Of a stretch of 21,822 bases of DNA, positions 7,419 through 17,022 are shown one piece after another (position 1 is the stretch's first letter; each line of letters begins with the position of its first letter). Made by a program: the position numbers and the translations under genes. The notes under the pieces are model-generated. The model saw nothing but the letters and a program-made list of their open reading frames with translations, was not told the DNA's origin and did not search any database. Location of the stretch: NCBI GenBank assembly GCA_030685015.1, contig JAUXWS010000049.1:1-21822 (forward strand), given 5' to 3'. The DNA comes from a bacterium (GTDB taxonomy: Bacteria; CAIWAD01).

Positions 7419-7446
7419 GCCGGATCCCGCGCGGGCAGGGTCCGGC
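7419..7446. terminator. Hairpin between convergent genes
   Basis: GCCGGA (7419-7424) pairs with TCCGGC (7441-7446), with further GC pairing inside, in the 70-bp gap between the convergent PPC-protein and lptD genes. There is no T tract on either strand, so it is a weak bidirectional terminator candidate. Confidence 0.3.
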
Positions 7447-7463
7447 TCCCTGCTCTTGCCAGG

Positions 7464-10208
7464 TCAGAAGGAAGCGTAGACCCCGGTGCGTCCCTTGCGC
7501 TTGTCCCATTTGAGGTCTTCAAGCAGGTCGCTTTTCACCCGGATGAGCAGGTGGTAGGAGGAGCGGCGCGGATCCCAGGTGAAGTGCCCCTCCCAGCAGT
7601 GCATGTCGCGATAGACGTTGATGCTCTGCGAGGAGAAGCTGCGCGCCTCGAGGTCGTAGTGCAGGCCGCTGGACACCTTCCAGTGCCGGGCCAGATTGAG
7701 GCTGCCGCGCAGGTTGACGAGGCTGCGCTTGCTGGGATGGAGGGGGTTGCTCTTGTCCAGGCTCCAGGACCAGGTGGTGCTGAGGTCCCAGGGAATGCCG
7801 AGATCGGCGCTGCCGAAACGCGGCGAGAAACGGTTCTCCTCGTCGTCCGCCGGCACCGGCTCCGCCGCGGCGCGGCTCCGGCCCCCGCTGAAACGCGTGC
7901 TGACCGTGACGCTGGTGGAGGCCAGGCGGGGCAGGCGCCCATCCTGCCAGGCATAGCGGGCGATGCGCTGACCGGTGGCGGGATTCACCTGGTAGGGGCT
8001 GTGCACCGTGCTCATCTGCAGGTTGAGGCTGCCCAGGGGGCCCAGGCGCAGGCCGGCCGCCTGGAGCGGGTCCAGGGACCAGTTGCTGCTGATGTTGGAC
8101 AGCTTCATGCTGTCCAGCATGAAGTCATAGGACGTGGAGGTGGTCAGGCGCAGCAGGTCGCTCTTGACGGAACGGGGCGGGGGACGCCTTCCGCCTCCCG
8201 CCGGCGGGGAGCCTCCGCCCCCCAGGCTGTCATCGGCGGCGGGCTGGCGCGTGGTCCATTTGCTCTGCCAGAGCTGGCCCAGGGACATGTTGAGGGCCAG
8301 GCTCTCGCGCGAGGGCGTGGCGCCATAGATGGAGCTGCGGAAGCGGTCGAGCCGCAGGAGCAGGCTGTCGCCCTGGCGCGCCTCTTTCACGTAGCCCCAG
8401 CCGGAGGTCGAGAAATCCGGCGTCCAGGTGGCGGAGAGGGAGGGGCTGACCACATGGCGCAGGGCCTCCAGACCCCCCAGGCGCGGATAGACGATGCCGT
8501 AGAACTGGGTGGAGGCGGAGAGGCTCGTGTTGAAGGTCTGGCGCGCCGCGAAGCCGGAGCGGACCCGCGCATCAAGGGCGCCGTCGGGCCGCCGCGTCCA
8601 TTCACTCGTCTCGTCCACCCAGACGGAAGTGGCGTTGATGGAAGGAGTAAGGGCCAGGGCGCCCACCTTGCCGGGCACGGAGAATCCCAGGTTGTGGCGC
8701 GCCCCGCGCTGGCTCCGCGCCTGCCAGAGATCCAGGCCGTCCATCTCGTAACGGTTCTCCGCCCGGCTGGACAGCTTCAGGGTGGAACCGGCCAACCAGT
8801 CTCCCACCCCCGCCGCCGCTCCCGCTCCCGCTCCTGACGCGGAGGCCGTGCCGCGGGCGCCCCGCGAGCGGTCCGAAGCCAGCGAGCGCAGCGGAGTCCA
8901 GGTGGGGAAGCTCAGGTCCAGCACAGGCAGGCTGCCGCTGGTGATGCCTGTCTCCAGGTTCTGGTTGCCCGAGCCGTTCAAGGTCCAGCGCACCCCCTGG
9001 TCGGGAAAGAGACCGGAGAGACTGAGGTTGCTGGAAAGATTCTGGGTGAGGCGGATCTCCTGGTTGTCGCTGGTCTCCTGGTAGTATTGCTTGCTGGAGG
9101 CCAGCGCCACCTTGGAGCGAAGGCTGATGTAGGGCGTCAGCGCCTGGTCGTGGGACCAGCGCAGGTCCCAGCCCTCCCGCGAACTGGTGCGGGCCACGTT
9201 GTAGCTGCCCGACAGGCTGCCCCGGTCGGCCGCACGCCACTTGTAGCGCGTGATGCTCTCGAAGAGCCAGTCGGGACCCAGTTCGGCGTAGCTGAGCCGG
9301 AGCTGCGTGTCCCAGGTGTCGGCGGCGGCCCAGTACCAGCCCAGATGGTCCAGCTTGCGCCCCTGTTGTTCGGTCTGGCCGTAGCTGGGGAGGATCAGTC
9401 CGCTGGCGCGGCCCCGCTTCAGGCTGAAGAGGGCGACCGGCGAATAGAGGGTGGGGACCTGGCCGAAGTGCAGGGTCACGTCGCTGGCGAAGACACGGTC
9501 GCGCATCAACATCTTGAGCCGGCGAGCCTCGAAGTGGAAGTGGGGGCAATCCTCGTCGCAGGTGGTGAAGACGGCGTCGGACACGTGCATCTCGCGCGTG
9601 GCGACACGCTTGATGCGGGTGCCGCCGTAGAGGCTGAGATCCTCCGCCGCCCGCCCGTCCCGGATGAATCCCTGCCGCGTGTTGATGTCGAGGGACATCC
9701 ACCGCCCGTAAAGGACCTGGTTGCCGTCGCTGAAGACCGGCCAGGGCAGGCGGGCGTCCAGGGCCAGGGAGTCCGGCCGCTCCGGCGGACGGGGCGCCAC
9801 CCCCGTCCGGGCGTCCGCCCGTCCCGCCAGGCGTTGCCCTCCGCCCAGTCCCAGGTTGCCACCACAGCCTTCGGCCAGCGCTTCGTCGCCGGTGGACCAG
9901 GCCTCCACCCGGTCACGCTCCCAATCCACCAGGATCTCGGGGCTTTCCAGGGTCATGCCCAGGAAGGAGAGGCGGGATGAGCCGCTGAGCAGGGTGCGGC
10001 GACTTTGCACCTCCATGAAGAGGCTGTCCGCCGTGTAGGTGACGATGGAATCACGGGCCGGCGAGTAACCGCTGCCGACCAGGTAGTCGGCCGGGTTGAA
10101 GCTGGCCGCCCCGGCCGCGGGGGCCAGACCCGCGCTCAGCAGGAGAAGGCCCCACGCCGGCAGAACCGATCTCGTGGCAGCACGCTGCGATGGAGGCTGG
10201 CTGATCAT
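7464..10208 (-). CDS. lptD: LptD-like outer-membrane LPS assembly protein
   Basis: This 914-residue outer-membrane beta-barrel protein is of the LptD/OstA type, which inserts lipopolysaccharide into the outer leaflet with LptE and the Lpt bridge. A signal peptide covers about residues 1-35. The N-terminal OstA/LptA-like jelly roll contains VQSRRTLLSGSSRL and a Cys pair, Cys217 and Cys221, in TTCDEDCPHFHF. The barrel includes RHVVSPSLSATWTPDF, and the C-terminus carries RDMHCWEG (Cys871) and ends in Phe, as barrel beta-signals do. Separated cysteines suggest disulfides like those of E. coli LptD. The pattern resembles LptD of Bacteroidota relatives. Its ATG overlaps the cstA stop by one base (TGATG), with no good ribosome site, so translation is probably coupled. 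A low-complexity Gly/Ala insert lies near residues 456-475 and a Gly/Pro-rich one near 660-680. Confidence 0.82.
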   Translation of the reverse strand: MISQPPSQRAATRSVLPAWGLLLLSAGLAPAAGAASFNPADYLVGSGYSPARDSIVTYTADSLFMEVQSRRTLLSGSSRLSFLGMTLESPEILVDWERDRVEAWSTGDEALAEGCGGNLGLGGGQRLAGRADARTGVAPRPPERPDSLALDARLPWPVFSDGNQVLYGRWMSLDINTRQGFIRDGRAAEDLSLYGGTRIKRVATREMHVSDAVFTTCDEDCPHFHFEARRLKMLMRDRVFASDVTLHFGQVPTLYSPVALFSLKRGRASGLILPSYGQTEQQGRKLDHLGWYWAAADTWDTQLRLSYAELGPDWLFESITRYKWRAADRGSLSGSYNVARTSSREGWDLRWSHDQALTPYISLRSKVALASSKQYYQETSDNQEIRLTQNLSSNLSLSGLFPDQGVRWTLNGSGNQNLETGITSGSLPVLDLSFPTWTPLRSLASDRSRGARGTASASGAGAGAAAGVGDWLAGSTLKLSSRAENRYEMDGLDLWQARSQRGARHNLGFSVPGKVGALALTPSINATSVWVDETSEWTRRPDGALDARVRSGFAARQTFNTSLSASTQFYGIVYPRLGGLEALRHVVSPSLSATWTPDFSTSGWGYVKEARQGDSLLLRLDRFRSSIYGATPSRESLALNMSLGQLWQSKWTTRQPAADDSLGGGGSPPAGGGRRPPPRSVKSDLLRLTTSTSYDFMLDSMKLSNISSNWSLDPLQAAGLRLGPLGSLNLQMSTVHSPYQVNPATGQRIARYAWQDGRLPRLASTSVTVSTRFSGGRSRAAAEPVPADDEENRFSPRFGSADLGIPWDLSTTWSWSLDKSNPLHPSKRSLVNLRGSLNLARHWKVSSGLHYDLEARSFSSQSINVYRDMHCWEGHFTWDPRRSSYHLLIRVKSDLLEDLKWDKRKGRTGVYASF

Positions 10209-11902
10209 CAGCAGGGACAGTCCGGCAGGTCGGCCGGCGGGCCATGACCGGTCGTCGGGGGGAGGGCTTCAGCATCTGATGGGCGGCGCAGAGCCCGCCA
10301 CGCCTCCCCGGCCAGCACCAGGGACAGGGCAAGAAGGAGGAGGGCCATCAGGGCAAGCAGCCAGTACCCGCGCAGGGCGTTCTGCCAAAGCAGCTGGGCC
10401 AGGGCCGTGATGGTCACGGCGAACATGAAGAACATGGGGAGGCGTACATGCCAGGCCCGATCCCGCCCCTGGCTGCGGCGCGACAGCCAGACGGTCACGG
10501 CCAGCAGCGCCAAGGTGGCCAGCAGTTGGTTGGCGGCCCCGAAAATGGGCCAGATCGCCTTGCCGACGTTGGAGACGAGCAGCAGCGCACCCGCCCCCAC
10601 CGTCACGAGAGTGGCGATGTGGCGGCCACGCAGCCAGGCGGCTGTCGGCCAGGCCGCCTCCGCCAATTCCTGAAACAGGTAGCGGGCGATGCGCGTGGCC
10701 GTGTCCAGGCTGGTCAAGGCGAAAGCGGAGACAGCCAGGCTGACAAAGATGCGTCCGCTTGATTCCGGCAGGCCGAGCACGGCCATGATGGAGGCCAGGC
10801 CGGCCGCGAAGCGGGAGATGGCTTCGCCCGTCGTCATTCCTTGCAGGTCTGCCACCCCCAGGGTGGCACCCACCACGATGAGGGCCACCACCGCCAGCAG
10901 GCACTCGATGAGCATGGCGCCGATGGCCACCGGGCGGGCGTCCGATTCCCGACTCAACTGCCGGGCCGTCGTGCCCGACGAGACCAGGCTGTGGAAACCG
11001 CTGATGGCGCCGCACGCCACTGTCACAAAGAGAATGGGGAAGAGGGTGCCGAGCTGGGGGTCGTGGAAACCCACGAAGACGGGCACCTTCAGGATCGGGT
11101 CGGCGACCAGGATCCCGGCCAGCCCGCCCGCCATCAGGGCGTAGAGCAGGAAGCTGTTGAGGTAGTCCCGCGGCTGCAGGAGCAGGTGGACGGGGGTTAC
11201 GCTGGCCAGGTAGACATAAAGGAGGATAAGACCTTGCCAGGCGAAGAGGCTGCCGCCAGGCCCCAGGACGGGTCGCAGGTCCATCGGCCAGGCCAGGCCG
11301 GCCCAGAGCGTCAGGCAGATGAAGGGAAGGGCGATCAGCGTGAGGAGCGCCAGGGGCAGGCCCCGTCGCAAAAAGAAACCGAACACAATCGCCAGTAGAA
11401 GGAATCCGATGGAGCTGGTGGCGGCGGCGGGCTCGGCCGTGAAGGTGCCGCCAACCAGAATGGTGAAGACGGCCACCACCAGGAGCAGGGCCAGCCAGCT
11501 GAAGAGCAGGAAAAGCAGGCGGCCCCGCGCCCCGATGTGGCGCTCCACGACGCGACCGATCGTGTCGCCCCGGTGACGCAGGGAGGCGACCAGGCTGCTG
11601 AAGTCGTGGACGACGCCGAGCAGGATGCCGCCCAGGATGACCCACAGCCAGACCGGCAGCCAGCCAAAGCCCGCCGCCAGCACGGGTCCGACGATGGGGC
11701 CGGCGCCGGCGATGGAGGCGAAATGATGGCCGAAGAGGACGGGGGCGCGGGCAGGCACGAAATCCACCCCATCGCCGCGGGCGAGCGCCGGGGTGGGCTC
11801 GGCATCATTCAGCTGGTAGCGGCGGGAGAGGCGGCGGCCCTGGATGAGGTACGCGGCGCCCAGCAGGAGGACGCTGACCACCATCAGCAAACGTCCCGAC
11901 AC
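10208..11902 (-). CDS. cstA: CstA-family carbon-starvation transporter
   Basis: This 564-residue polytopic inner-membrane protein is of the CstA/BtsT family, whose characterised members take up pyruvate or peptides. The family signature PVLFGHHFASIAGAGPIVGP follows the first membrane segment. Many hydrophobic helices follow, with ACGAISGFHSLVSSGTTARQ and FGAANQLLATLALL, both typical of the family. I place the start at GTG 11902-11900 because GGGAGGA lies just upstream. An in-frame ATG at 11944 has no ribosome site and abuts the tRNA terminator, so it is less likely. The length is between long CstA (~700) and the shorter forms. The gene lies between tRNA-Val and lptD, and its stop overlaps the lptD start by one base. 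Substrate is unknown; pyruvate would link it to the alanine-dehydrogenase-like and glycolytic genes. Confidence 0.85.
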   Translation of the reverse strand: MSGRLLMVVSVLLLGAAYLIQGRRLSRRYQLNDAEPTPALARGDGVDFVPARAPVLFGHHFASIAGAGPIVGPVLAAGFGWLPVWLWVILGGILLGVVHDFSSLVASLRHRGDTIGRVVERHIGARGRLLFLLFSWLALLLVVAVFTILVGGTFTAEPAAATSSIGFLLLAIVFGFFLRRGLPLALLTLIALPFICLTLWAGLAWPMDLRPVLGPGGSLFAWQGLILLYVYLASVTPVHLLLQPRDYLNSFLLYALMAGGLAGILVADPILKVPVFVGFHDPQLGTLFPILFVTVACGAISGFHSLVSSGTTARQLSRESDARPVAIGAMLIECLLAVVALIVVGATLGVADLQGMTTGEAISRFAAGLASIMAVLGLPESSGRIFVSLAVSAFALTSLDTATRIARYLFQELAEAAWPTAAWLRGRHIATLVTVGAGALLLVSNVGKAIWPIFGAANQLLATLALLAVTVWLSRRSQGRDRAWHVRLPMFFMFAVTITALAQLLWQNALRGYWLLALMALLLLALSLVLAGEAWRALRRPSDAEALPPTTGHGPPADLPDCPC

Positions 11903-11919
11903 GGGTCCTCCCGGTTTCA

Positions 11920-11938
11920 GGCCGCGCGGGAGGCGGCC
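11920..11938 (-). other. Hairpin in the cstA leader
   Basis: GGCCGC and GCGGCC (11920-11925 and 11933-11938) pair around a 7-base loop, between the tRNA terminator and the cstA ribosome site (11907-11911). It ends about 9 bases from that site, so it might affect translation initiation. No T tract. Confidence 0.3.
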
Positions 11939-11945
11939 TTCCATG

Positions 11946-11967
11946 AAAAAGCCGCGTTGCCGCGGCT
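11946..11967 (-). terminator. Intrinsic terminator after tRNA-Val
   Basis: On the minus strand AGCCGCG-GCAA-CGCGGCT forms a perfect 7-bp stem with a GNRA loop, running into TTTTT (11946-11950). It begins 25 bases beyond the tRNA 3' end. It also lies upstream of cstA, so cstA-lptD transcription may depend on readthrough. Confidence 0.8.
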
Positions 11968-11992
11968 AGGACGGCCACTGGGTGCGGCCGGA

Positions 11993-13213
<1,221 letters not shown>

Positions 13214-13287
13214 CGAAGCGGCCGATCAGGCCCGGGTGCGCCGGCCCGCCGCGGCGGACGGTGTGGTGACGATTCGGGGAGGATGGC

Positions 13288-14484
13288 ATGCCCAAGCTCA
13301 GTGTGCGAGAACTGCAGGTCAAGGGTCGACGTGTCCTCTGCCGCGTGGACTTCAATGTCCCCCTGGACAAGGAGGGCCGCGTCACGGACAATCTGCGCAT
13401 CCGCGCGGCCCTGCCCACCATCCGCCTGCTCCTCGAGGGGGGCGCCCGCCTCATCCTCATGAGCCATCTGGGCCGGCCCAAGGGCGGACCGGAAGCGAAG
13501 TACAGCTTGGCGCCGGTGCAGGCCGAGCTGGCCAGCCTGCTGGGCCGGGCGGTCCAGCTCTCGGCGGACTGCGACTCGGAGGCCACCCTGGCCCAGGCCT
13601 TGGCGCTGCGGGATGGCGAGGTCCTCCTGCTCGAGAACCTGCGCTTCCACCCTGGCGAGGAGAAGAACGATCCGGCCTTCGCCGCCGCCCTGGCCCGCCT
13701 GGGGGAGGTGTATGTCAACGATGCCTTCGGGACCGCCCACCGCGCCCACGCCTCCACCGAGGGTGCGGCGCGCCTTCTGGGCAAGGGCGCCGCCGGTCTG
13801 CTTATGGAGCGGGAATTGCGCTACCTGCACGACGAGTTGGCGCACCCCGCCCGCCCCTTCGTCGCCGTGCTGGGGGGAGCCAAGGTCTCCGGCAAGATCG
13901 ATGTGATCACCAGCCTGCTGGAGAAGGTTGATTGCGTGATCGTGGGCGGCGGCATGGTCTTCACCTTTTTCCAGGCGATGGGCCTGCCCATCGGGCGCAG
14001 CCTGCTGGAAGAGGACCGCGTGGCCCTGGCGGGGGAGATCCTCGCCCGATTCCGCCAGCGCGGAGTTGAGCTCTTGTTGCCGGTGGACATCCTGGTGGCC
14101 GAGTCCGTCAGCGCCGGATCACCGGCCCGGGTGTGCCCGCGCGAGGGGATTCCCGCCGACGGAATTGGCGTGGACATCGGACCAGCTTCCCTCGAGTTGT
14201 TCCGCCGGCGCCTGGAAGAGGCCAGAACGGTGGTTTGGAATGGGCCGATGGGGATTTTCGAGATCGAGGACTTCGCCGCTGGAACCAAAGGGGTCGCCCT
14301 GGCAATCGGCGAGGCCACCCGCCGTGGCGCGGCCACCATCGTCGGGGGCGGCGACAGCGCGGCGGCGGTCCAGGCCTTCGGTCTGGAGGACCGCTTCAGC
14401 CACATCTCGACGGGGGGCGGGGCCAGCCTGGAATTGCTGGAAGGACGGGTGCTGCCCGGAGTGGCCGCCCTGAGCGAGGCTTGA
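13288..14484 (+). CDS. pgk: Phosphoglycerate kinase
   Basis: This 398-residue cytosolic enzyme transfers phosphate from 1,3-bisphosphoglycerate to ADP. The N-terminal substrate domain has RVDFNVPLDKEGRV, SHLGRPKG and LENLRFHPGEEKND; the nucleotide domain has LGGAKVSGKIDV, WNGPMGIFE and the phosphate loop GGGDSAAA. All expected motifs are present and the length is normal. GGGAGGA upstream of the ATG at 13288 sets the start. The gap with gap is 74 bp and holds only GC-rich short palindromes, consistent with one transcript. A 29-base hairpin directly after the stop separates it from tpiA. Confidence 0.97.
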   Translation: MPKLSVRELQVKGRRVLCRVDFNVPLDKEGRVTDNLRIRAALPTIRLLLEGGARLILMSHLGRPKGGPEAKYSLAPVQAELASLLGRAVQLSADCDSEATLAQALALRDGEVLLLENLRFHPGEEKNDPAFAAALARLGEVYVNDAFGTAHRAHASTEGAARLLGKGAAGLLMERELRYLHDELAHPARPFVAVLGGAKVSGKIDVITSLLEKVDCVIVGGGMVFTFFQAMGLPIGRSLLEEDRVALAGEILARFRQRGVELLLPVDILVAESVSAGSPARVCPREGIPADGIGVDIGPASLELFRRRLEEARTVVWNGPMGIFEIEDFAAGTKGVALAIGEATRRGAATIVGGGDSAAAVQAFGLEDRFSHISTGGGASLELLEGRVLPGVAALSEA

Positions 14485-14513
14485 GCCCGGCATCCGACCT
14501 TGCGCCGCCGGGC
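14485..14513 (+). other. Intercistronic hairpin between pgk and tpiA
   Basis: GCCCGGC (14485-14491) pairs perfectly with GCCGGGC (14507-14513) around a 15-base loop, starting at the base after the pgk stop. There is no T tract, so it looks more like an mRNA-stability or attenuation element than a terminator. Confidence 0.4.
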
Positions 14514-14556
14514 CTGAAACGTTAACCTTTGCGCTTTCGCCAAGTTTGGAAGGACC

Positions 14557-15324
14557 ATGCGCAGATTGCTGATCGCCGGCAACTGGAAGATGCACATGCT
14601 GAACCACGAGGCGGTCGGCCTCGCGCGGCAGCTGAAAGTGCGGCTGCTGGGCGTGCATCGGGTCGGAGTGGTGGTCTTCCCACCCTTCACCGCCCTCACC
14701 TCGGTGGCGGAAATCCTGAGCGATGCCGATATCCAGCTGGGCGCGCAGAACCTGCATGACCAGCGCAGCGGCGCCTTCACCGGAGAAGTGTCCGGCGACA
14801 TGGTGCGCAGCGCAGGTGGCACGTGGGTGCTGGTTGGCCACAGCGAGCGGCGCCAGCATTTCGGGGATTCCGATGGATGGATCAATCGCAAGGTCCACGC
14901 CGCGCTGGAAGCCGGATTGCGGCCGATCCTCTGTTTGGGCGAGACGCTGGAGGAGAGGCGTGCAGGACGTCTGACCGAGGTGTTGCGGCGCCAGTTGAGC
15001 CAGGCTTTGGCCGGCTTGACCCCGCATTCCGCGGCCGAGCTGAGCCTTGCCTATGAGCCGGTTTGGGCCATTGGCACCGGTGTGGTCGCCACGCCGGCGC
15101 AGGCGCAGGAGGCGCATCAGTCCCTGCGCGCTTGGCTGGCGGAGGCCCTGGGCGCCGCTCATGCCGACGCCTGCCCGATTCTATATGGAGGGTCGGTCAA
15201 GGCGGACAACGCCCGGGAACTCCTGGGCATGCCCGACATTGACGGTGCCCTGGTGGGAGGCGCCAGCCTCAAGATGGAAGATTTCAGCGCCATCGTCCAA
15301 GCGGGCGAAGGCATCGTGAAGTGA
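14557..15324 (+). CDS. tpiA: Triose-phosphate isomerase
   Basis: This 255-residue TIM barrel interconverts dihydroxyacetone phosphate and glyceraldehyde 3-phosphate. Lys11 (AGNWKMH), His95 (VGHSERRQ) and Glu167 (AYEPVWAIGTG) form the full catalytic set at their standard positions. The phosphate-binding YGGSVKADNA and GALVGGASL follow. GGAAGGA lies just upstream of the ATG. It is 72 bases after pgk and 13 bases before secG, so all four are probably co-transcribed. Confidence 0.97.
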   Translation: MRRLLIAGNWKMHMLNHEAVGLARQLKVRLLGVHRVGVVVFPPFTALTSVAEILSDADIQLGAQNLHDQRSGAFTGEVSGDMVRSAGGTWVLVGHSERRQHFGDSDGWINRKVHAALEAGLRPILCLGETLEERRAGRLTEVLRRQLSQALAGLTPHSAAELSLAYEPVWAIGTGVVATPAQAQEAHQSLRAWLAEALGAAHADACPILYGGSVKADNARELLGMPDIDGALVGGASLKMEDFSAIVQAGEGIVK

Positions 15325-15337
15325 GTGAGGACGCACT

Positions 15338-15688
15338 GTGTACATCACCATTGTCTTGCTGGCCATTCTCGTAGCCATATTCTTGATGGTCATCATCTTG
15401 ATGCAATCTTCCAAAGGCGGTGGCCTGTCCGCCACTTTCGGCGGGGCGGGGGGAGAAGCCATGCTTTCATCTCGCCAGGCGGCCACTGTCCTGCACAAAG
15501 TGACCATCTATCTGGTTGCCTCCTTCATGGCGCTGTGCCTTCTGGCGACCATGTTGTCGGGCCGCGGCGGCGGCGAGTTGCGCCCGCTGACCTCCGGCGC
15601 CTTGCAGGAGCAAAGCACAGCCAGCGGATTCAATGCCAGCATTCCGGTCCTGCCCCCGGAGACCCCGGGAACCGGCGGGGGGGACTAA
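15338..15688 (+). CDS. secG: Preprotein translocase subunit SecG
   Basis: This 116-residue inner-membrane protein helps the SecYEG channel. Two membrane helices lie at about residues 3-22 and 52-72, and between them is the family loop LMQSSKGGGLSATFGG. The tail is Gly/Pro-rich, as in many SecG. It starts with GTG at 15338; GAGG seven bases upstream supports this. It sits 13 bases after tpiA and 17 bases before tRNA-Leu, the arrangement gap-pgk-tpiA-secG seen in many bacteria. Confidence 0.92.
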   Translation: MYITIVLLAILVAIFLMVIILMQSSKGGGLSATFGGAGGEAMLSSRQAATVLHKVTIYLVASFMALCLLATMLSGRGGGELRPLTSGALQEQSTASGFNASIPVLPPETPGTGGGD

Positions 15689-15705
15689 TCGTATAGGGTC
15701 GGCCT

Positions 15706-15789
15706 GCCCGAGTGGTGAAATTGGCAGACACGCCATCTTGAGGGGGTGGTGTCCTCACGGACGTGCCGGTTCAAGTCCGGCCTCGGGCA
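15706..15789 (+). tRNA. tRNA-Leu(GAG)
   Basis: This is an 84-base type II tRNA. The acceptor stem is GCCCGAG/CTCGGGC with discriminator A, and the D stem is GTG/CAC. The anticodon stem CCATC/GGTGG carries loop TTGAGGG (anticodon GAG, reading CUC/CUU), with a GTCC/GGAC long variable arm and T arm GCCGG/CCGGC around TTCAAGT. CCA is not encoded. It follows secG, as tRNA-Leu(GAG) leuU follows secG in E. coli. Confidence 0.95.
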
Positions 15790-15816
15790 TGGCCCTGTCG
15801 GCGACAGGGCCATTTT
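15789..15816 (+). terminator. Intrinsic terminator abutting tRNA-Leu
   Basis: ATGGCCCTGTC (15789-15799) pairs perfectly with GACAGGGCCAT (15803-15813) around a 3-base loop and ends in TTTT. The stem starts on the discriminator base of the tRNA, so the RNA must be trimmed right up to the stem. It probably ends the gap-to-tRNA transcript. Confidence 0.85.
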
Positions 15817-15857
15817 AACAGGGTGGACAACCCACCAAGCAAGCGGGGGAACCCAAC

Positions 15858-16886
15858 ATGAGAACCTATCTGATCCTAGCCATCGGCCTGTTGATGGCTG
15901 TCCTCACTGTGCTGGCGCAGACCCCGGAACTGGATGCGAAGAAGAAGGACATTGATCGGCTGGTCCAGGAGATGGGAGTGGCGGGCAGTCCGGAGGAGTA
16001 CGACGCACTCAAGAAGAAGTACGACACCGCGGTGGATGACTACCGCAAGCTGCGAGCCAGACACCAGAGCGAGAATGACCAGGACGTGGCCTGCAAAACG
16101 GCCCTGAACTCCTCCATTGCCTCGTACAAGGATCGGGACTACACGGCCGCCCGCACGCATGCCATGAATGCCCAGAAGACCTGTCCCGACAATGCCCAGG
16201 CCGCCTACATGCTCGGCTTGGCGGAGCGCAAGCTGGGCAACTATCAGGCGGCGCTTGCCGCCCTGGGCAAGGCGACCCAGCTCGATCCGGAGGATACCAA
16301 GGCCATTCTGGAAAAGGCCCGCATGTTGGCCGGCGAGATGAAGCGTCCACGGGAAGCTGCGGACGTGCTGGATGCCATGATCGCCCAGCATCCCACCGAG
16401 GCTCGACCCTGGTTTGAAAAGGGCAAGATCTTCCTCGAGCAGAGAAATTTCGAGATGGCGATCCCGGCCCTGGAGCAAGCCGTGGTGGTGGATCCCAGCT
16501 TCACCCGGGGTTGGGTGACCCTGACCCAGGCCTGTGTGGAAGCCCACGACTGCGAGAAGGCCATCAAGGCGGCTGCCAATGCGTTGAAGGACAAAGGGAA
16601 CCGGGACATTGCCGAGGTCTACTATCATCAGGCAACGGCTTACAACCAGTGCTCGCAGTTTGACAAGGCGATCGAAGCGGCTGACGCCTGTTTGGAAAAT
16701 GTGTCCAAGTTGAAGCAGAACAAGAGCTTCATCCAGGGAGGTGCCCATTACGAGAAGGGCGTCGCCTTGATGAAGCGCGGCATGTTGGACACTGCCAAGA
16801 AGTCCTTCCAGGACGCATCCGCATTTATTGAATGGCGTCAAAGCGCCAACTTTGAGTTGGACGCCATCAAGAAGGACCAAGGCTGA
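15858..16886 (+). CDS. Secreted TPR-repeat protein
   Basis: This 342-residue protein of unknown function has a signal peptide (about residues 1-21, ending VLAQ). A Lys/Glu/Asp-rich, probably coiled-coil stretch runs at 22-70, then TPR helices: ASYKDRDYTAARTHAMNAQK, YMLGLAERKLGNYQAALAAL, WFEKGKIFLEQRNFEMAIPA, and a pair around YYHQATAYNQCSQFDKAIEA and HYEKGVALMKRGMLDTAKKS. TPRs are protein-binding scaffolds, so a periplasmic or outer-membrane-associated adaptor role is inferred. It lies between two terminators (15789-15816 and 16906-16932), so it is a single-gene unit. A GGGGG-AA run upstream serves as a weak ribosome site. Cysteines in the TPR region (CKTA, KTCPDN, QACVEAHDCEK, NQCSQ, DACLEN) are more numerous than usual for a TPR protein. 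Confidence 0.78.
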   Translation: MRTYLILAIGLLMAVLTVLAQTPELDAKKKDIDRLVQEMGVAGSPEEYDALKKKYDTAVDDYRKLRARHQSENDQDVACKTALNSSIASYKDRDYTAARTHAMNAQKTCPDNAQAAYMLGLAERKLGNYQAALAALGKATQLDPEDTKAILEKARMLAGEMKRPREAADVLDAMIAQHPTEARPWFEKGKIFLEQRNFEMAIPALEQAVVVDPSFTRGWVTLTQACVEAHDCEKAIKAAANALKDKGNRDIAEVYYHQATAYNQCSQFDKAIEAADACLENVSKLKQNKSFIQGGAHYEKGVALMKRGMLDTAKKSFQDASAFIEWRQSANFELDAIKKDQG

Positions 16887-16905
16887 CCCGTTGAACATCG
16901 AACCG

Positions 16906-16932
16906 AAAAGGGCCTCAACAAGGGCCCTTTTT
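16906..16932 (+). terminator. Intrinsic terminator of the TPR gene
   Basis: GGGCC (16910-16914), flanked by AAAA, pairs with GGCCC (16923-16927), which is followed by TTTTT. The A/T flanks extend the stem. It starts 20 bases after the stop codon. Confidence 0.85.
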
Positions 16933-16962
16933 CATGTGCACAGCCAGTCAATCGTGATGCTG

Positions 16963-16985
16963 CCGGCGGGTGGATCCACCGCCGG
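16963..16985. promoter_or_regulatory. GC-rich palindrome upstream of the rnf promoter
   Basis: CCGGCGG (16963-16969) and CCGCCGG (16979-16985) flank the palindrome TGGATCCA (16971-16978), giving a 23-base inverted repeat with one extra G at 16970. It lies about 40-50 bases upstream of the AT-rich promoter island. Regulator site or hairpin, undetermined. Confidence 0.35.
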
Positions 16986-17022
16986 GAGCTTTGGCCATCG
17001 ACCAAGTGAAGCCCCCTCGGAC

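Noticed and set aside
3398-7522. A 1374-codon open frame on the minus strand opposite the PPC-protein gene
   Set aside because: It is low-complexity in Gly/Ala/His/Val, with no signal or domain, and mirrors the codon bias of the repeat-rich plus-strand gene, which has a signal peptide, ribosome site and recognisable domains.
7551-8837. Plus-strand open frame opposite lptD
   Set aside because: Antisense shadow in GC-rich DNA; lptD motifs are clear on the other strand.
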